Assembly (NCBI GenBank): GCA_031216915.1 | Contig: CM062296.1 | Coordinates: 62,485,084-62,549,083 of the forward strand | Length of the DNA: 64,000 nucleotides | DNA from: Pictodentalium vernedei | Taxonomy: Eukaryota > Mollusca > Scaphopoda > Dentaliida > Dentaliidae | Reading direction: 5' to 3' | In this document: positions 12,637 through 24,768 of the stretch, piece after piece | Layout: each line of letters starts with the position of its first letter | Position numbering within the stretch: the first letter of the stretch is position 1 | Notes under the pieces: model-generated | Databases searched by the model: none | What the model saw: only the letters and a program-made list of their open reading frames with translations | What the model was told of the DNA's origin: nothing | Translations under genes and position numbers: made by a program

Positions 12637-13532
12637 GCTTCATCTCTGAGACAAATCGGAAATAAACAGGACAATACGGGGCATCAAAAATATGGACATA
12701 CCAGCTATAAGACTCATCGGGTATGGGGTGAGGTTGGCCCGATAAACTCAAGAATACGTCGAGTTTGCCGTGACAGTGTATCTGCTCGGTTTCTTTCAAT
12801 TTGTTGAATACACGCACATGATGTTTCCCTTATTATTGTGGTTACAAGTAGGTTGTTTGAATAATTAATTATTTGCGAACAGAATAAAAAGGGAATAAAA
12901 ATATCAGCAACTGTTGCATATGAAGTATAAATTTATTATCGACGTGTTTACTCTACCATAAAACTCAACTGTGACATTTTTATTTGGAATAAAAAAACTC
13001 TTGTTTTGTATCATTCCGCCCCAACACTAGAACTGCGATACCAGACAGCAGCAATAGTGATATGCGCAACTTAGAGATGGGCCGACAAAATTCAAATTTC
13101 CGTTTTGGCAGGAAAGGATATGTTAGTGGTTCGACTGTTTATCAGCCTTAGCTTAACCCCCTCTTCCCCCTCCACCCACCCCCCCCCCCCCCCCCACACT
13201 TCCAACCGCAGGTGGATCTTTTAACCGTAACACCTTCGTTCGCACTCGTTGATACCTGATACTGGAGGAATGGTGTGTCTGCGGATGATTTTATTCAACA
13301 GGTTTACAATGGGGCCCAACGATGCTAGGCTCTATGGGTCAGCGGCTCTTGTATCTCTGTGCAGCAACAGCAACCAATAGACTCTTCCAGTGCGTTCTAA
13401 CTTACCAAGATGCAATGACTGAACACGTACATGTTGGCGGGCATAATGCAGTTACAACACATTCGCCAGAGACTAAGAACTGTTTAAAATGATTGTGTGA
13501 TAATTACGTGCTAAATCCACCTGTTATGTGTA
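12637..13532. other. No gene; long C run
   Basis: A C-rich tract at about 13150-13196 with an unbroken run of about 17 C. Nothing else recognised. Confidence 0.5.
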
Positions 13533-13755
13533 CAGTACAGTCGCCGTGGACAGTGATGTCCAAGCATGCGTTTACCAGATAATAAAAATCCTCATCATTA
13601 AAATTTTAATTAATAAATCACCGGGTTGTATCCAGAGCGTCCTTAATCGAATTTTTGATGATTACTCTAAAAATTGGTGTTTGGAATCTAATATTATTGC
13701 GCATGTGGAAATATTTCCCACCCATGGAAGGTAACCCATTAAAGGCGACGTGCTG
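13533..13755. mobile_element. Family E MITE, copy 1
   Basis: TA-flanked. Left end CAGTACAGTCGCCGTGG intact, right end worn (ggcgacgtgctg). The centre has lost most of its hairpin (aattaataaatcaccgggtt). Confidence 0.65.
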
Positions 13756-14003
13756 TATTGATATTTAACATTTATCTCACAATCACATAGATTTTGGCCT
13801 GAAAACCACGAGAAACGGTACGTATCACATAATGAGTTCCGATTCCGTATCATATACATGTAGACGACTCATTCTGATTCCGTATCATATAGACGACTCG
13901 TTTCCGGTAGCGCTACGGGCTATCATAACAGGCACATAGATACATTCTATGTGCGTTTCAGTGATCGACCGAACATTATGTCCCAAAAATGTTTGAAAAT
14001 AAT

Positions 14004-14256
14004 TTAATCCTTTACCTATCATGAAAAGCAGACGACACTTGCAAAACAAATTCTTGAATAACAATTTTTTTTCACTTTTTGTCTCAAAAACATAGGCAAA
14101 GACCCCTCGTTGGAACGAGCTCAACGAGCTCGTTCCAACGAGGGGTCATAACCTATGTTTTTGAGACAAAAAATGAAAAAATAATGAAAATTAATTGGCG
14201 ATTTTTTTTTATAATAGCATTGGCCGGTTTTGGCCGTTACGTTGGGTAAAGGGTTA
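14004..14256. mobile_element. Family A hairpin MITE
   Basis: TTAA flanks. Ends cctttacctatcatg and cgttgggtaaagg. Core hairpin of about 34-bp arms centred on GAGCTCAACGAGCTC, flanked by gtctcaaaaacatagg and its complement. Confidence 0.7.
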
Positions 14257-14393
14257 AGATTTAAACTGTTTATGTGACAGAATTGTTAGATAAATGAATT
14301 ATCATGATAATGTGCATGTCCTGTGATTTGTATCAGATTCTCAGTGGTGTCCAAAAATGGTATCACAACTCGCCGGCAAAGCCGGTGTGACAC

Positions 14394-14551
14394 GTAGGAA
14401 CGTTAGTCCCTCTGGACTATTATTCCGCGGAATTATAGTCCTAGGTCTAACATTCCTAGGAATAGTAGTCCGGCGGACTACTATTCCTAGGAATGTTAGA
14501 CCTAGGACTATAATTCCGCGGAATAATAGTCCAGTGGGACTAATTTTCCTA
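14394..14551. repeat. Hierarchical palindrome (family G)
   Basis: Arms of about 78 bp meet at agtagtccggcggactact (centre near 14471). The arms themselves are built from alternating ~15-bp blocks of the type GGACTAtTATTCC and GGAATTATAGTCC, separated by GCGG, TAGG or GGCG. Both strands therefore read the same peptide-like string. No flanking duplication was seen. Confidence 0.85.
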
Positions 14552-14585
14552 CGGACTATCATTCCTGTCACTCCGGTATCAGATT

Positions 14586-15122
14586 TTATACCATCATTAC
14601 CTATTCTACTATATCTAAAAAGCCTGTGACATAAATTTTAGCTTTACACATCAACCGTGGTGAACACGCCAGCAATGGGATTTAAATGGTTAAAATTTTC
14701 ACCTACAGTGGAACTACATCCACAATGACTTTGGTGACCTCGCCTTGAATGCAAACTTGTCTAAATTTATCACTCTGCGCCTCGTGAAGAATGAAATGAA
14801 TCAGTAATTATTACGTTTTTATATAAGTTTACCTCATAATATAACAAAAAATAACAAACATATCTTGTCTCATGTTAATAAAGAATCCATAACTCGAAAT
14901 ATAATGTTATTATGTTATTAAAATGAAAAAGACCCCGTAATTTGAGCGTTTCGTTTTCTATTTCGTTTCGGCGACTCAGTTGCCAGCGGAATTACCGCCC
15001 ACCGGTGCTCATGTAAACAAAAACATATTTGCACCTGTGAATAATTGACATTTAAACTCTTATTAATCTGACGAGCATGGTATAAATAAAATATACCCAA
15101 AGTAGCTTGGTGTACCAAATGT
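14586..15122 (+). repeat. Family H dispersed repeat, copy 1
   Basis: Runs parallel to 39142-39703: ttataccatcattacc, ggtgaacacgccagcaatgg, ctcatgttaataaagaatcc, ggtataaataaaatataccc. About 540 bp, non-coding. Directly downstream of the 14.4 kb palindrome. Confidence 0.7.
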
Positions 15123-15427
15123 TCTTATGTGCAGAAAGGAAATCGTTGACGGACTATTTTTAAATAGAAGAGAAATTTCCCTGGGATTTTCTACAAATCG
15201 TGGATCACAATTACAATTTGAATCGCTAGCGACGGCTACCCCCCCCCCCCCCCCCTCCTCCCCGAGGTACATTGAATACACTGGGACTCAGGGGAGGAAA
15301 TAGTAACACGGGTTCCCCTCGCAAATTTGGTTGGCGATAAAATGTGTTCTTTTTGTTGATAGTTGTCAAATGAATTGCTGAGTGTCTTTCTAGTAATTGT
15401 TTTATAAACATGAAGGCGCGTAATAAA

Positions 15428-15588
15428 CACAGAACGACATATACCGCCTGTGAATGGGTTAATCGATATGGCACTTGTGCTATTGCGGAATGATAGAACT
15501 CGAGTCCTGCGGATTCTCATTCTATCCTTCCGCGTTGGCACTCGTGCCACATCGATTAACCCATTCACACGCGCATGTCGTTCTGTGT
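15428..15588. repeat. Inverted repeat / hairpin element
   Basis: acagaacgacatataccgcc pairs with gcgcatgtcgttctgtgt, and tgaatgggttaatcgatatg with catcgattaacccattcaca. Loop near gagtcctgcgg. Open readings on both strands here are shadows of the palindrome. Confidence 0.75.
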
Positions 15589-15802
15589 ATGTAATGACAC
15601 AGAGGGACAGTACGTATCGCTACTCTGTCATAAGACTTAACTTAGCTATGAGGGGATGCCAAAAAGATTTGAGCCTAGCATAAATAAAGCTGGAATATCG
15701 GTACAGATCATATTTATGTTTCAACACAGTCCTGTTGTAAGTCGTTGATGCCGCGTCTGTAGATGTCCATATATTGGTCATGTAGCCAAGCCTCCACAAC
15801 AG

Positions 15803-16002
15803 CAGTAAGTTCCTCATCATCTTAAAACCTTTGACCACGTTACTGTTTCTTCAAATTGGGAAAGAGATGGTAGTCACTAAGTGACTACCATCTCTTTCCA
15901 AATTTGAAGAAACACTTACGCGGTCAAAGTGACTACCATCTCTTTCCAAATTTGAGGAAACACTTACGTGGTCAAAGATTTCAAGATGATGAGGAACTTA
16001 CT
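15803..16002. repeat. Hairpin with a partly duplicated right arm
   Basis: gggaaagagatggtagtcac pairs with gtgactaccatctctttcc. The block gtgactaccatctctttcca to cacttacgyggtcaaag is present twice in a row on the right (15881-15980). Outer arms gtaagttcctcatcatctt (15803) and agatgatgaggaacttac pair around both. Confidence 0.75.
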
Positions 16003-16917
16003 CCTGCCGTGCAGGCTAAAGCTAAGGCTCAAAATGAGGCTGAAACTAAAAGGTAAGGAACAAAGGTAAAATGGGCATCGCTGGCATCGAGTAAGTCAAA
16101 TCGAAATGGAAATGAATTAGGGTTAACAATTTAATATGATCACAAATAGGTGTAGTAAGTTTCGTAAGTCTATCCTGTATTAAAAGGACGCAAGAAGGTG
16201 GGTTTTTTAAATTGACAATGAAGAAAATAGACTAATCTTCTTCATAAAGAGCTGTAAAAACGACAAATGGCGTTAGATTTAAACACATGTTAACTCTTTG
16301 CTCAACACAGCTTTTTAATTTTTAAAACATAAACTGAAATTTGATAATTTAAAAATAAAATAAACAATGTTCAGTAATGAAATCTTACAGATATGGATAT
16401 CATTGGACTCGGCGCACTGAGCTAATTCCATTGACAGCCATATTTGCACATTTTTATTGACAAAGAGTCAGGATATTTCAGGTCATGTTTGCCTTGTATT
16501 GGTTAATTTGCTGCCTCAGAGTTAGTTAAAGGGATAAATTGACCTTCACGCGAATCCTAGCAGAGGTGCACAGGAATCTACATGGATTCTTGCTGGTTTT
16601 GTTGTGCGAATCTTTGCATGAATCGTTCCTGGATTCTCGTCTAAATATAAGCCCCTATTACTTTTGCTTTAAACATAAAATTATTCATAAACGTTCAAGT
16701 GTTAAACAGTTCGAGATTGTTGTGTGGAGGAAGAGACTGAGGAGGAACGAAATAGGGAAGGTAAATTCAGCCTGAACTTTTTCTTCGGTGAATTCTAGGA
16801 TGTAGCCGGCAGGTCGAAGAGATAGTATGTAGTATGCGCTTTCTTACTTGGGACTTTACATGCACGTGCTTTCGATATTATTATATGAAATGTTTGCGAA
16901 AGCAATCCAAATAACCA
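16003..16917. other. No gene seen
   Basis: AT-rich. A small repeat of tggattcttgctgg and tggattctcgtct type near 16580-16640. No domain in any reading. Confidence 0.4.
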
Positions 16918-17238
16918 CAGTTCTTGAAGTTCAGTATCCAACCAAATGGCATATTCCTCTATCTTATTGGCGTCGATCTGCGCATTAATCTACGCGCTCT
17001 GACCATAGTAAGGATATCAAATTCTGTACATATGGCCTGTGCACAAGCAATGTTTCAGCCAATGGACCTCCGGGTACCCCGGAGGTCCATTGGCAGAATC
17101 ATTGCCTGTGTTTGCCATGAGTGACCAGGAGAACCGCCGTGCTTTGGATGCCATTCGATATGCCAATTGCGCGCATTTCATACGCGCAGTTAAGCCTTGA
17201 TAAGCGCCCGGTTTGTGACAGGACATCTAGTTTTAACC
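16918..17238 (-). mobile_element. Family B MITE, reversed copy
   Basis: Central hairpin on CAATGGACCTCCGGG, with caagcaatgtttcagc and ccgtgctttggatgcc blocks in reverse order. The right end gacaggacatctagttttaa is clear and the left end is decayed. Confidence 0.65.
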
Positions 17239-17772
17239 ACAGCTGTATTAACGGAAATATAATTTAGAAATCATCCATAACCATGAGTAGAATAACATTA
17301 TAGAGATCGACAAATGTCAGGAATAATTCTACATGTAGTTTTGGGCCGAAACATCCGAAGTAGGCAATAAGGTTTCTCCTGCAGTCGTAAACATTAATAC
17401 ATAAATTGTTTTATTACACAGAATTGCACAAAAGTCTTGCCATTATACGAAAAATATTGTTATGAAAATATCGTGTATATTATCGAATGTAAATGTTAAG
17501 TAGTCTCGTCGGCCTATTTGCGTGCCAGAGAGTTGTTCGCTTGACAATTATATCTTTAATGCACTTTGGTAACCAACAGAAACCAGATTTTCAGCATTAG
17601 CAAATTGATGTTCATATTTCTAAACCATCATACTAAGACAAGGTTCACATCGTTCTCTTTGGTGGGCTAACCTATACCTTTTCTTCGGAACAATATTTTG
17701 TATTGTGCAAACAGCATATTGTATTGTGCAAACAATATCCAGCAAATGGTGCACAAGTGCCTTTTCCGAATA

Positions 17773-18078
17773 TTATTTATTTATTGGTGTTTATGGTCAC
17801 GTACTTATGCACAATGGCTAATCAATGCCTGCCGTGACAGTTTTACGAGCGGAGGAAGCCGGAGTACCCGGAGAGAACCACCGAGCAACGGCGAGCAACT
17901 GCCAGCTCCCCAACATCGTAACTCAGCACTGCAGCACAGGCAGGGTTAGATTGGTTGAAGACATGCGCACCATCGACGTGCAGTACGCCATAGTACACCG
18001 CGTCATCCTGCCCCCATGTGGACCATGTGGGTTAAGTGCATTGCCGAAGGACACAACGCGGGTGGTGCCTATTCCGAA
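17773..18078 (-). mobile_element. SINE D1, 5' truncated
   Basis: Minus-strand SINE body: ATTT-type tail at 17773, then gaggaagccggagtacccgg, catcgacgtgcagtacgcc and gaaggacacaacgcggg. It is cut before the promoter head. Confidence 0.75.
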
Positions 18079-18126
18079 TAGATGTATCCAGTAATTAAGA
18101 GAGAAGCGCTAAACTGACTTTCTTGC

Positions 18127-18345
18127 TTAACCCTTTACCTAACATGAAAAGCAGGCAACACTTGCAAAATAAATTCTTGAATAACTAATGGTTTTCATTT
18201 GTTTGTGTCAAAAACAAGCTTGTTCCAATGAGTCGTCATAACCTATGTGTTTGAGACAAAAACTGAAAAAAATACTGAAAATTAATTGGCGCTTTTTGAG
18301 AATAGCGCTGGCCGGTTTTGGACGTTATCTTCGATAAAGGGTTAA
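18127..18345. mobile_element. Family A MITE with collapsed core
   Basis: TTAA-flanked ends ccctttacctaacatg and cgataaaggg. The hairpin core has lost one arm: caaaaacaagcttgttccaa joins directly to the right arm. This kind of loss is common at long hairpins. Confidence 0.65.
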
Positions 18346-18948
18346 CTGGTTGAGTGCTGGAAGCCACTATCATGGCTTCAAAGAAAAGTCAGGGCACCAC
18401 ACTCAAGTTTATATATGTTATGTTCATACTTCACAGCCAACCCCCGAAAATGTTATTTCATCTGTAGATTTTTGTTGAATTAAAAATTTTGAGCACTCTC
18501 CACTAATTTATAATGCAACAAATTTAATGAAACAGCTTATTAGTACCAAAAATAATTTAACACTCAATCAGTTAAAGAACGCCAGTAATCTACTATTTAG
18601 CCAGTTAAAAAGGAACATTCAATGCAAGTAGTTTGAACAAGTCGTGAACTCCAAACAATCGATCTTTTTAATAAAGGTGTTGTATAGACATTGCATTTTC
18701 TGTTATTGATTACCCATAGTGATCGTTTTCGCATATTCGCTACTTTCTAAGCAGCCCTGGAGCTACCCCATACCCGGGTTCCGTATAACAGTTGGCAGGG
18801 TATTAAACCGTAGTTTAGCGTGTTCATGGCTCAGTGGGGGAAGAATATTCTTGACTTTGTTGAGACTATAATATGCGAGCACTATTTTGCAAAATAATTG
18901 GGTAAGTAAGTAAGCCTTGTAGGTTAACTGTTTATCCATGTTTATTCT

Positions 18949-18991
18949 AAAAAAGTTATTCCGGTTTTGACCGTTACGTTGGGTAAAGGGT
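18949..18991. mobile_element. Family A terminal fragment
   Basis: Only the end block ccggttttgaccgttacg and ttgggtaaaggg remains. Confidence 0.5.
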
Positions 18992-19115
18992 CAAACATTT
19001 CAACACTGACACTCCGAAACGTATGCTCTTACAAGCTACTACATGCAGCAAAATGGTCGGCCCCATCACGTATTTCGGGTTGGGTTAAACTTATATCCGG
19101 TTATCCAACATAACA

Positions 19116-19475
19116 GGGGGGAGCGGAGGCTCAGCAGGTAGAGGTGCAGGCTACAGGCCGAGAGAACCTCGGTTCAAATCGCACCTGCGGCAACCGCGTT
19201 GTGTCCTTTGACAAGGCACTTAACCCGATTACCCACATGGGGGCACGGTGGCGTTGAGTACTAAGGCGTACCGCACGTCGATGGCGCACTTGTCTCCAGT
19301 CAATGCTAACCTTGCTTGTGTGGAGTTAGTATGTTGGGGAGCCTGACAGTTGCTCGCCGTTGCACATCGGTTTTCACCGGGCACTGCTGCTCCTCCACCC
19401 ATGGAACTGTCTGACACGAGGTGACCCTTGCTGTGGATGGTGTCGTTAAGCACCAAAACATAAATATTAAATGAA
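19116..19475 (+). mobile_element. SINE D2 with tRNA-derived head
   Basis: The head has an A box (ggctcagcaggtagagg) and a B box (ggttcaaatcgcacc), as in a tRNA gene. The body is tgtcctttgacaaggcactt, tactaaggcgtaccgcacgt, and a 3' end at tgtcgttaagcaccaaaaca. Pol III transcription and LINE-driven copying are family knowledge. Confidence 0.85.
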
Positions 19476-20586
19476 TATCTAACAACACGAACCGGTAAAT
19501 CTGCCCCCCCCCCCCCCCTTTAAATTCGTGAACCGGGAAAATTTCCAGTTTTTACGCCGTATATATATTTTTTTTTTCGGGGGGGGGGGGGGGACAAATA
19601 CCCCAAAAATAATACGAGAGTCGTCATTCAGAATTCTACATTGATTTAATCAGATTTGGAAGTCACCATCCACAAGCTTCACACATTCACAATAACAACT
19701 AAAGTCCAATGATATTTGATTAGTCACACGACAAATCATTTTTATCCACTATTGTTATGTCTTCCTTAAACGCACCTCATTGAATTATTAACAGTATCAT
19801 TACGCCCGCGAAAACCCAGCACAAATGTTATATTTAATTAATAATAGTCGAAGACTATAATCAGTAAAAGGAAAAAAAAATCTAAATTAATGTTCGCACT
19901 TTCGGGAGTAAAAATTGAATTTTTCATATTTTTCCATTCCCAGTTTTGATTTCCCGGATTTCGGGACACGCCAGCAGGAATCGAAAACCTGTAATTCTTG
20001 ATTCTGCATTTTACCCTAATTTCAGAAGCGATTAAGCTTACAAGTCTGTAGGAGTATGGATACAATTGTCATCATTCCCTCTATCCATTTAGATATTAAT
20101 TAGTTTGTCTCATCTTTCAGCCAAAATGTACGGGTGAGAAAGGCTAACTTAATTTCCAGTTGCCCGGATGTGGTAATGAGAAAATTTCCGGAATGTTTTA
20201 ATAGTTTTGCTTTATTATATTTTAATTGAACGTGTTTTTAAAGGAATCTAAGGATGTGCTTGAGTCTTTTTTTCTGCCGCAGTATTCAATCCCTGGGACT
20301 TTACCTTCCAGTCCCAACCCCCCCCCCCTCCCCCCCCCCCCCTTAGGTTGTAGACTTATTCAATGCCTTCTTAAGACCATTCTTCAATAATTTTAAAGTA
20401 AAATTGAAGCGTATAATAAGTGTAGTCTAGGGATGCAAATTATCGCTACTCTGAAAGTATTATTAGTTCTTTCTGTATAATCTTCGTCTGGTGATTGATC
20501 AACCTATTTCATTTTTCACAATGCTGAAACATGAGCGAAATCCAACTGCAAAACGCAGGGTTTAGAAAGGCAAACGAACAAATGAT
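19476..20586. other. No gene; C and G homopolymer runs
   Basis: C run near 19503-19518, G run near 19579-19593, C runs near 20318-20342. Otherwise AT-rich. Confidence 0.5.
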
Positions 20587-20633
<47 letters not shown>

Positions 20634-20638
20634 TTCAT

Positions 20639-20697
<59 letters not shown>

Positions 20698-20698
20698 T
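20587..20698. repeat. (ATTT)n microsatellite
   Basis: About 28 TTTA units with one interruption near 20634. It continues directly into SINE D3 body and is probably its tail. Confidence 0.9.
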
Positions 20699-20925
20699 AC
20701 GAGTTAAAGAAGAACACTTCCGACAACCACTGTTGCCAGGATCACCTCGTGTCGAATAGTTTTATGGATGCAGAAAGCCGAAGTGCCCTCAGGGAACAAC
20801 CGGCTCCACACAAGCAATGTTAGCATTGGCTGAAGACTGGTGCTCCATCGACGTGCAGTACGCTTTAGTACACAACGCAATCGTTCCCCCACGCGGGCCA
20901 TCGGGATTAAGTCGCAATGAGATTA
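20587..20925 (-). mobile_element. SINE D3 (partial) with a long ATTT tail
   Basis: Body ccatcgacgtgcagtacgct and ggaacaaccggc at 20701-20925. The TTTA repeat at 20587-20698 lies exactly where the SINE 3' tail belongs (minus strand), so the microsatellite is probably the expanded tail. The head is missing. Confidence 0.65.
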
Positions 20926-21084
20926 TAAACATTGCAGTGTATTCAGACTTTTCATCCATCCATCCAACTGCAGACAACGCTACCCCTTTTAATAGATGAG
21001 AACAGTTTTTTGCAAAGGTTGGTGACCGTCGACGCGGGGGACTGCAATCGCAAAAACTAATCTTCAAACTGTTCAAACTATGCC

Positions 21085-21185
21085 AACAAAAACATTAGCA
21101 TGTGATCCCCTTGATGGAACGAGCTCTACGAACTCGATCCAATGAGGGTTCACATGATTGGGTTTTGTTGAAATATATTGAAAGA
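21085..21185. mobile_element. Family A2 core, degraded
   Basis: Contains catgtgatccccttgatgg, gaacgagctctacgaactcg and cacatgattgggttttgttg, the core and arm of the A2 subfamily. No TTAA ends can be recognised. Confidence 0.4.
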
Positions 21186-21750
21186 AAGACTTGTCAGTTG
21201 CTTATTTTTTAAATTACGCTAACAGATGAGGCCCGTTCGTTTGGTAACTCTGGATTTGTCCTATAGCTGTTGGAAATAATGTACAAGTCAATTCTGTTCA
21301 CGAACTCAGCGTCGAGTCTGTTAATGCAAATTGACTTTCAGTTAATGTTTCAGTTTCATAGATATTTCGTTATTTATTTGTTGGAATGCTATCGATTTTT
21401 CTGCTTTTCTGATGTGAATAGAAATATCTTCCGCAACGACCAGTGTATATTTGTCTGACTGGATGTGAAATATGACTTAGTAATTAATAGACAGTCGTTG
21501 GAACTAGTCTGATAGAGTTAGGAGCAATAACGAGCACTAGTAGATAGACTTAGCTGGGTTCAGACCTATTTCGCCAGATAAGATTCATAACTTTCACTAT
21601 ACCACGATGAATATTCTTTGTGTCACATGTCCCATACCCAGTATATTTTAGTATGCCTAAGTGTACGGATAAACAAACAACGATTCACACCATGTCCGGA
21701 ATTACGTTGTTAAATACACCGTACTCTTTTGGTAGATCGTTCGCTTTCAA

Positions 21751-22071
21751 ATGGCCTCAAGTGACGTGACCATTTTGCAGCACTCAGTGAAAAAAAATAT
21801 TGATACAAGGGTTCAAAACGCATTGCATGATATCACTGGACGAACTGTAAACAAGGACAAGAGGTCGGGGTCCAATTGTTGTGCACGAATACATACGCGG
21901 AGTGTCACGACGTGTGAATGCGTTCGTCCATACGGCACGATTGTTAGTGCGGAAGGGCAGAACAAGGTGCAGCTTCAAGATCTATCTTCTCACGATGACA
22001 TGAGTGTCGTACTTAAGAACACATTCACACGTCGTGGCGTTATGTATTTATTACACGCCTCTTTGACATAG
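21751..22071 (+). CDS. Unassigned 106-codon ORF
   Basis: Starts MASSDVTILQHSVKKNIDTR and is the longest repeat-free reading between 21.2 and 23.1 kb. Hydrophilic with scattered Cys (CCARIHTRSVTTCECVRP). No domain, signal peptide or clear splice sites. It may be chance. Confidence 0.15.
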   Translation: MASSDVTILQHSVKKNIDTRVQNALHDITGRTVNKDKRSGSNCCARIHTRSVTTCECVRPYGTIVSAEGQNKVQLQDLSSHDDMSVVLKNTFTRRGVMYLLHASLT

Positions 22072-23111
22072 ATTCCATAAATTTATAAAGTCAAACATCA
22101 CGCAGTTCTGGCGTCTGCTTGAAATAAAAACAAAAAATAAATCTCAGGTTTGATTGGCACTGATGTGTGACAAATCGATCCGAAAACAGAAAAATATAAA
22201 TAACAATTGTGTCCAAAAAGATTTTTGGTCGTACTTTTAAGAAATTAGTAATCGTTATCTGAGAGATATTCGTTTCAAAGTCAAAACTTGAGTGTTACAA
22301 AATCACTTCCCATTTATAAAATAGTTTACCTTCGTTTAGTGGATTTGAACAAAAATATTTACATGTTGATATTTTGATTTATCGGATGTCACAGCAGCTT
22401 CCAAATTGATCTAGTTCAGCATCCGACGTTTCGATTGGATGATTACGAAAATGAGCGAAGTTTAGATCTTTCGACGGATCGATGACCTCAAGTGGATAAT
22501 TAGTCCGTCAAAGGAAATCCGCATAAAACACGTACTGATTTGTAAATATGGAACTGGAGGAAATGTTTAAAAAAACTGCGTACAGTTGACGCTATGTCTG
22601 GAATATTATTGAAGTATCACGTTTTACCGTTATCAATGTGTGAATTTAGTAACCTGAAGAATGGTCTATTTTGTGATATAGGTATAATTATGATGAAATA
22701 TGTTTCTCCCCCCCCCCCCCCCCCACTGCATGTGTAACATACGTGTGTCCCGATTGAGATCGCAGGGAGAGACAGATGTATCCCACCCCACCCACGTGAC
22801 GTTGTAATTTATAACGTTATTATGACGTTATGCATATCGTGTCAGTTTCTTGCTACCAACTAATTCATACTGACGTCATTGGAATGCAGTGTGATCAAAG
22901 TTCGATGCTCTAAAACTTTTCAACCCTCAATCTGCCACCGTTCATAGTCGATTTCGTGGTATATATCTTTGTTATATACATAACTTGTGCATGCTTTTTC
23001 CGATGGTGTCATCAGTTTCTCAAAACAACGAACACAAAATGAGTTGATTGAATCAGCACGTGACTCCGGATTACCTCTGGCTATCGTAATCGCTGCATGT
23101 GTGTGTGGGGG

Positions 23112-23271
23112 GGGGGATCATCCTCGATGAGTCTGACGGTGGGAATGGGGAAGTCTCATCCTCGGGGAAAGATATTTGAACCAGTCCTTCAGCAAGCCTC
23201 AGGTCTGGTTCAAACATTTTGACCTTCGGGTGAGATTTCCCCATTCCCACCTCCAGACTCATCGGGGATCA
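23112..23271. repeat. Inverted repeat, ~60-bp arms
   Basis: gatgagtctgacggtgggaa pairs with ttcccacctccagactcatc, and gaaccagtccttc with caggtctggttc. Preceded by a G run. Confidence 0.7.
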
Positions 23272-23384
23272 TAATAATCCTGCACAATGCAAACCATTGC
23301 ACACTGTTTTATAAAGTTTATTTTATCTTACAAAAAGAACATATTTCCACCAATACAAGTAACAACATCGAGACTCGGATAAAT

Positions 23385-24768
23385 ACAGATTATCACCACA
23401 GTGTGTGTCTCCGGGAACTCAGATCAAGTCGAGTTGTAGGAACAGAACAGTATTTCGACGAGCCCGTTCGGGCGAGTCGAAATGCAATTCTGTGCCAACA
23501 ACGAGACTTGATCAGAAATTCCGGAGACACACACTGTGGTGATGATAAATTTATCTCACAATTTTGACCACAAAATGTGTTACAAAACTATTTCAAGAGG
23601 AACTTTTTCATTTGCGTTATCGATGGAAAGACGCAGATTGAAAAATAGAATAGCGTTCATTGATCTCCATATTGAGGCCAGTGATGACGTTACACTTCAG
23701 AGAAAATTACGGGATTCACTTTACTGAATACTGTCTTGCGAAGTGGAGCAACTGTGTGTTTCGTCAACGTGAATTTGGTTGTTACTTTTGCAATAATTAC
23801 TGGTGAATTAAATAAGCCCTCTTGGTGTAAAGGTTTATTATATTTTAAAATATGTCGTTCATCGTTTATTGAGGTGGAGTTTTCCACATTTCATAGCGAA
23901 AGCTAATCCTTTAACTTCAAGAGAGAAGCCTCGACTCGAGCGTTCAGGAAAATCCCAATAATAGGCTACAAACCAGCCCAAGATGCCGAAATGTGCGCAT
24001 AATTTAACTATTCGTTGAGTTAACTTCCCCGGTGACATTTTAGGGTACCGTGCATAATAAATACGTTACAGGGCGTTTAGTTGGCAGATACAGTGTCATA
24101 TACGGCTCAGAGAAAAAAAAATATTAGGTTCGGCTTCTCCTCACCTGATATTGTTTTCTTTGAAGGGAAAAACGCGAAGCGATCGAAAAATGATATTAAT
24201 GCCGTTGTTTTGGCAACAGCAGAATCACGCGCTTGTATCAGGGGCCCTTAATACGGATTCGGAACAAGAGCCCAGATACATTAAACTTTAGTTGCGTAAC
24301 AGTGCAAAAACGCCCCGATTGTGAGATAAACACCTGTGTTGAGAGCACCAACCGCACGTGTGATAATTAATTCAAAAAGAGAAAATGTTTACCTGTACGC
24401 ACAGAAAGATGATCAAACATATCGAGGACATCGTTTTTGATAACAGTAGTTAAATGGTAAATAACCAACTCAACAAAATAAATTAAACTAGATTATTATT
24501 TTACATAGGCCTATCAAGTGTTAAACAGCAATACGTAATATCATGACGTTATGATTTTCATTCATAAAAAAAAAAATCAATCCATAGACAGTTTAAGATT
24601 GTCGAGAAAGGGAGGAATATTGTTAGATACATTGGTTATTACCTGGACCTCACATCTGGGTCATATGTCATATGTCGACTCGTCCTAATGGACTCGCCGA
24701 CACATATACGAGGGCTCGACTTCAAAACACCATCTCGGAAAACCACATGTTGGTAATAACCTATATTT
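23385..24768 (+). repeat. Family I dispersed repeat, copy 2 (1.38 kb)
   Basis: Same order and orientation as copy 1, including both terminal hairpins. It differs by a short insertion near 24105-24145 (cggctcagagaaaaaaaa). Probably a non-autonomous DNA element. Confidence 0.7.

Noticed and set aside
14341-14629. Two protein-coding genes on opposite strands with the same peptide
   Set aside because: Both readings are forced by the palindrome at 14394-14551.
19116-19190. tRNA gene
   Set aside because: A and B boxes are present, but there is no convincing cloverleaf and it continues into the shared SINE body. The same holds for 45239.
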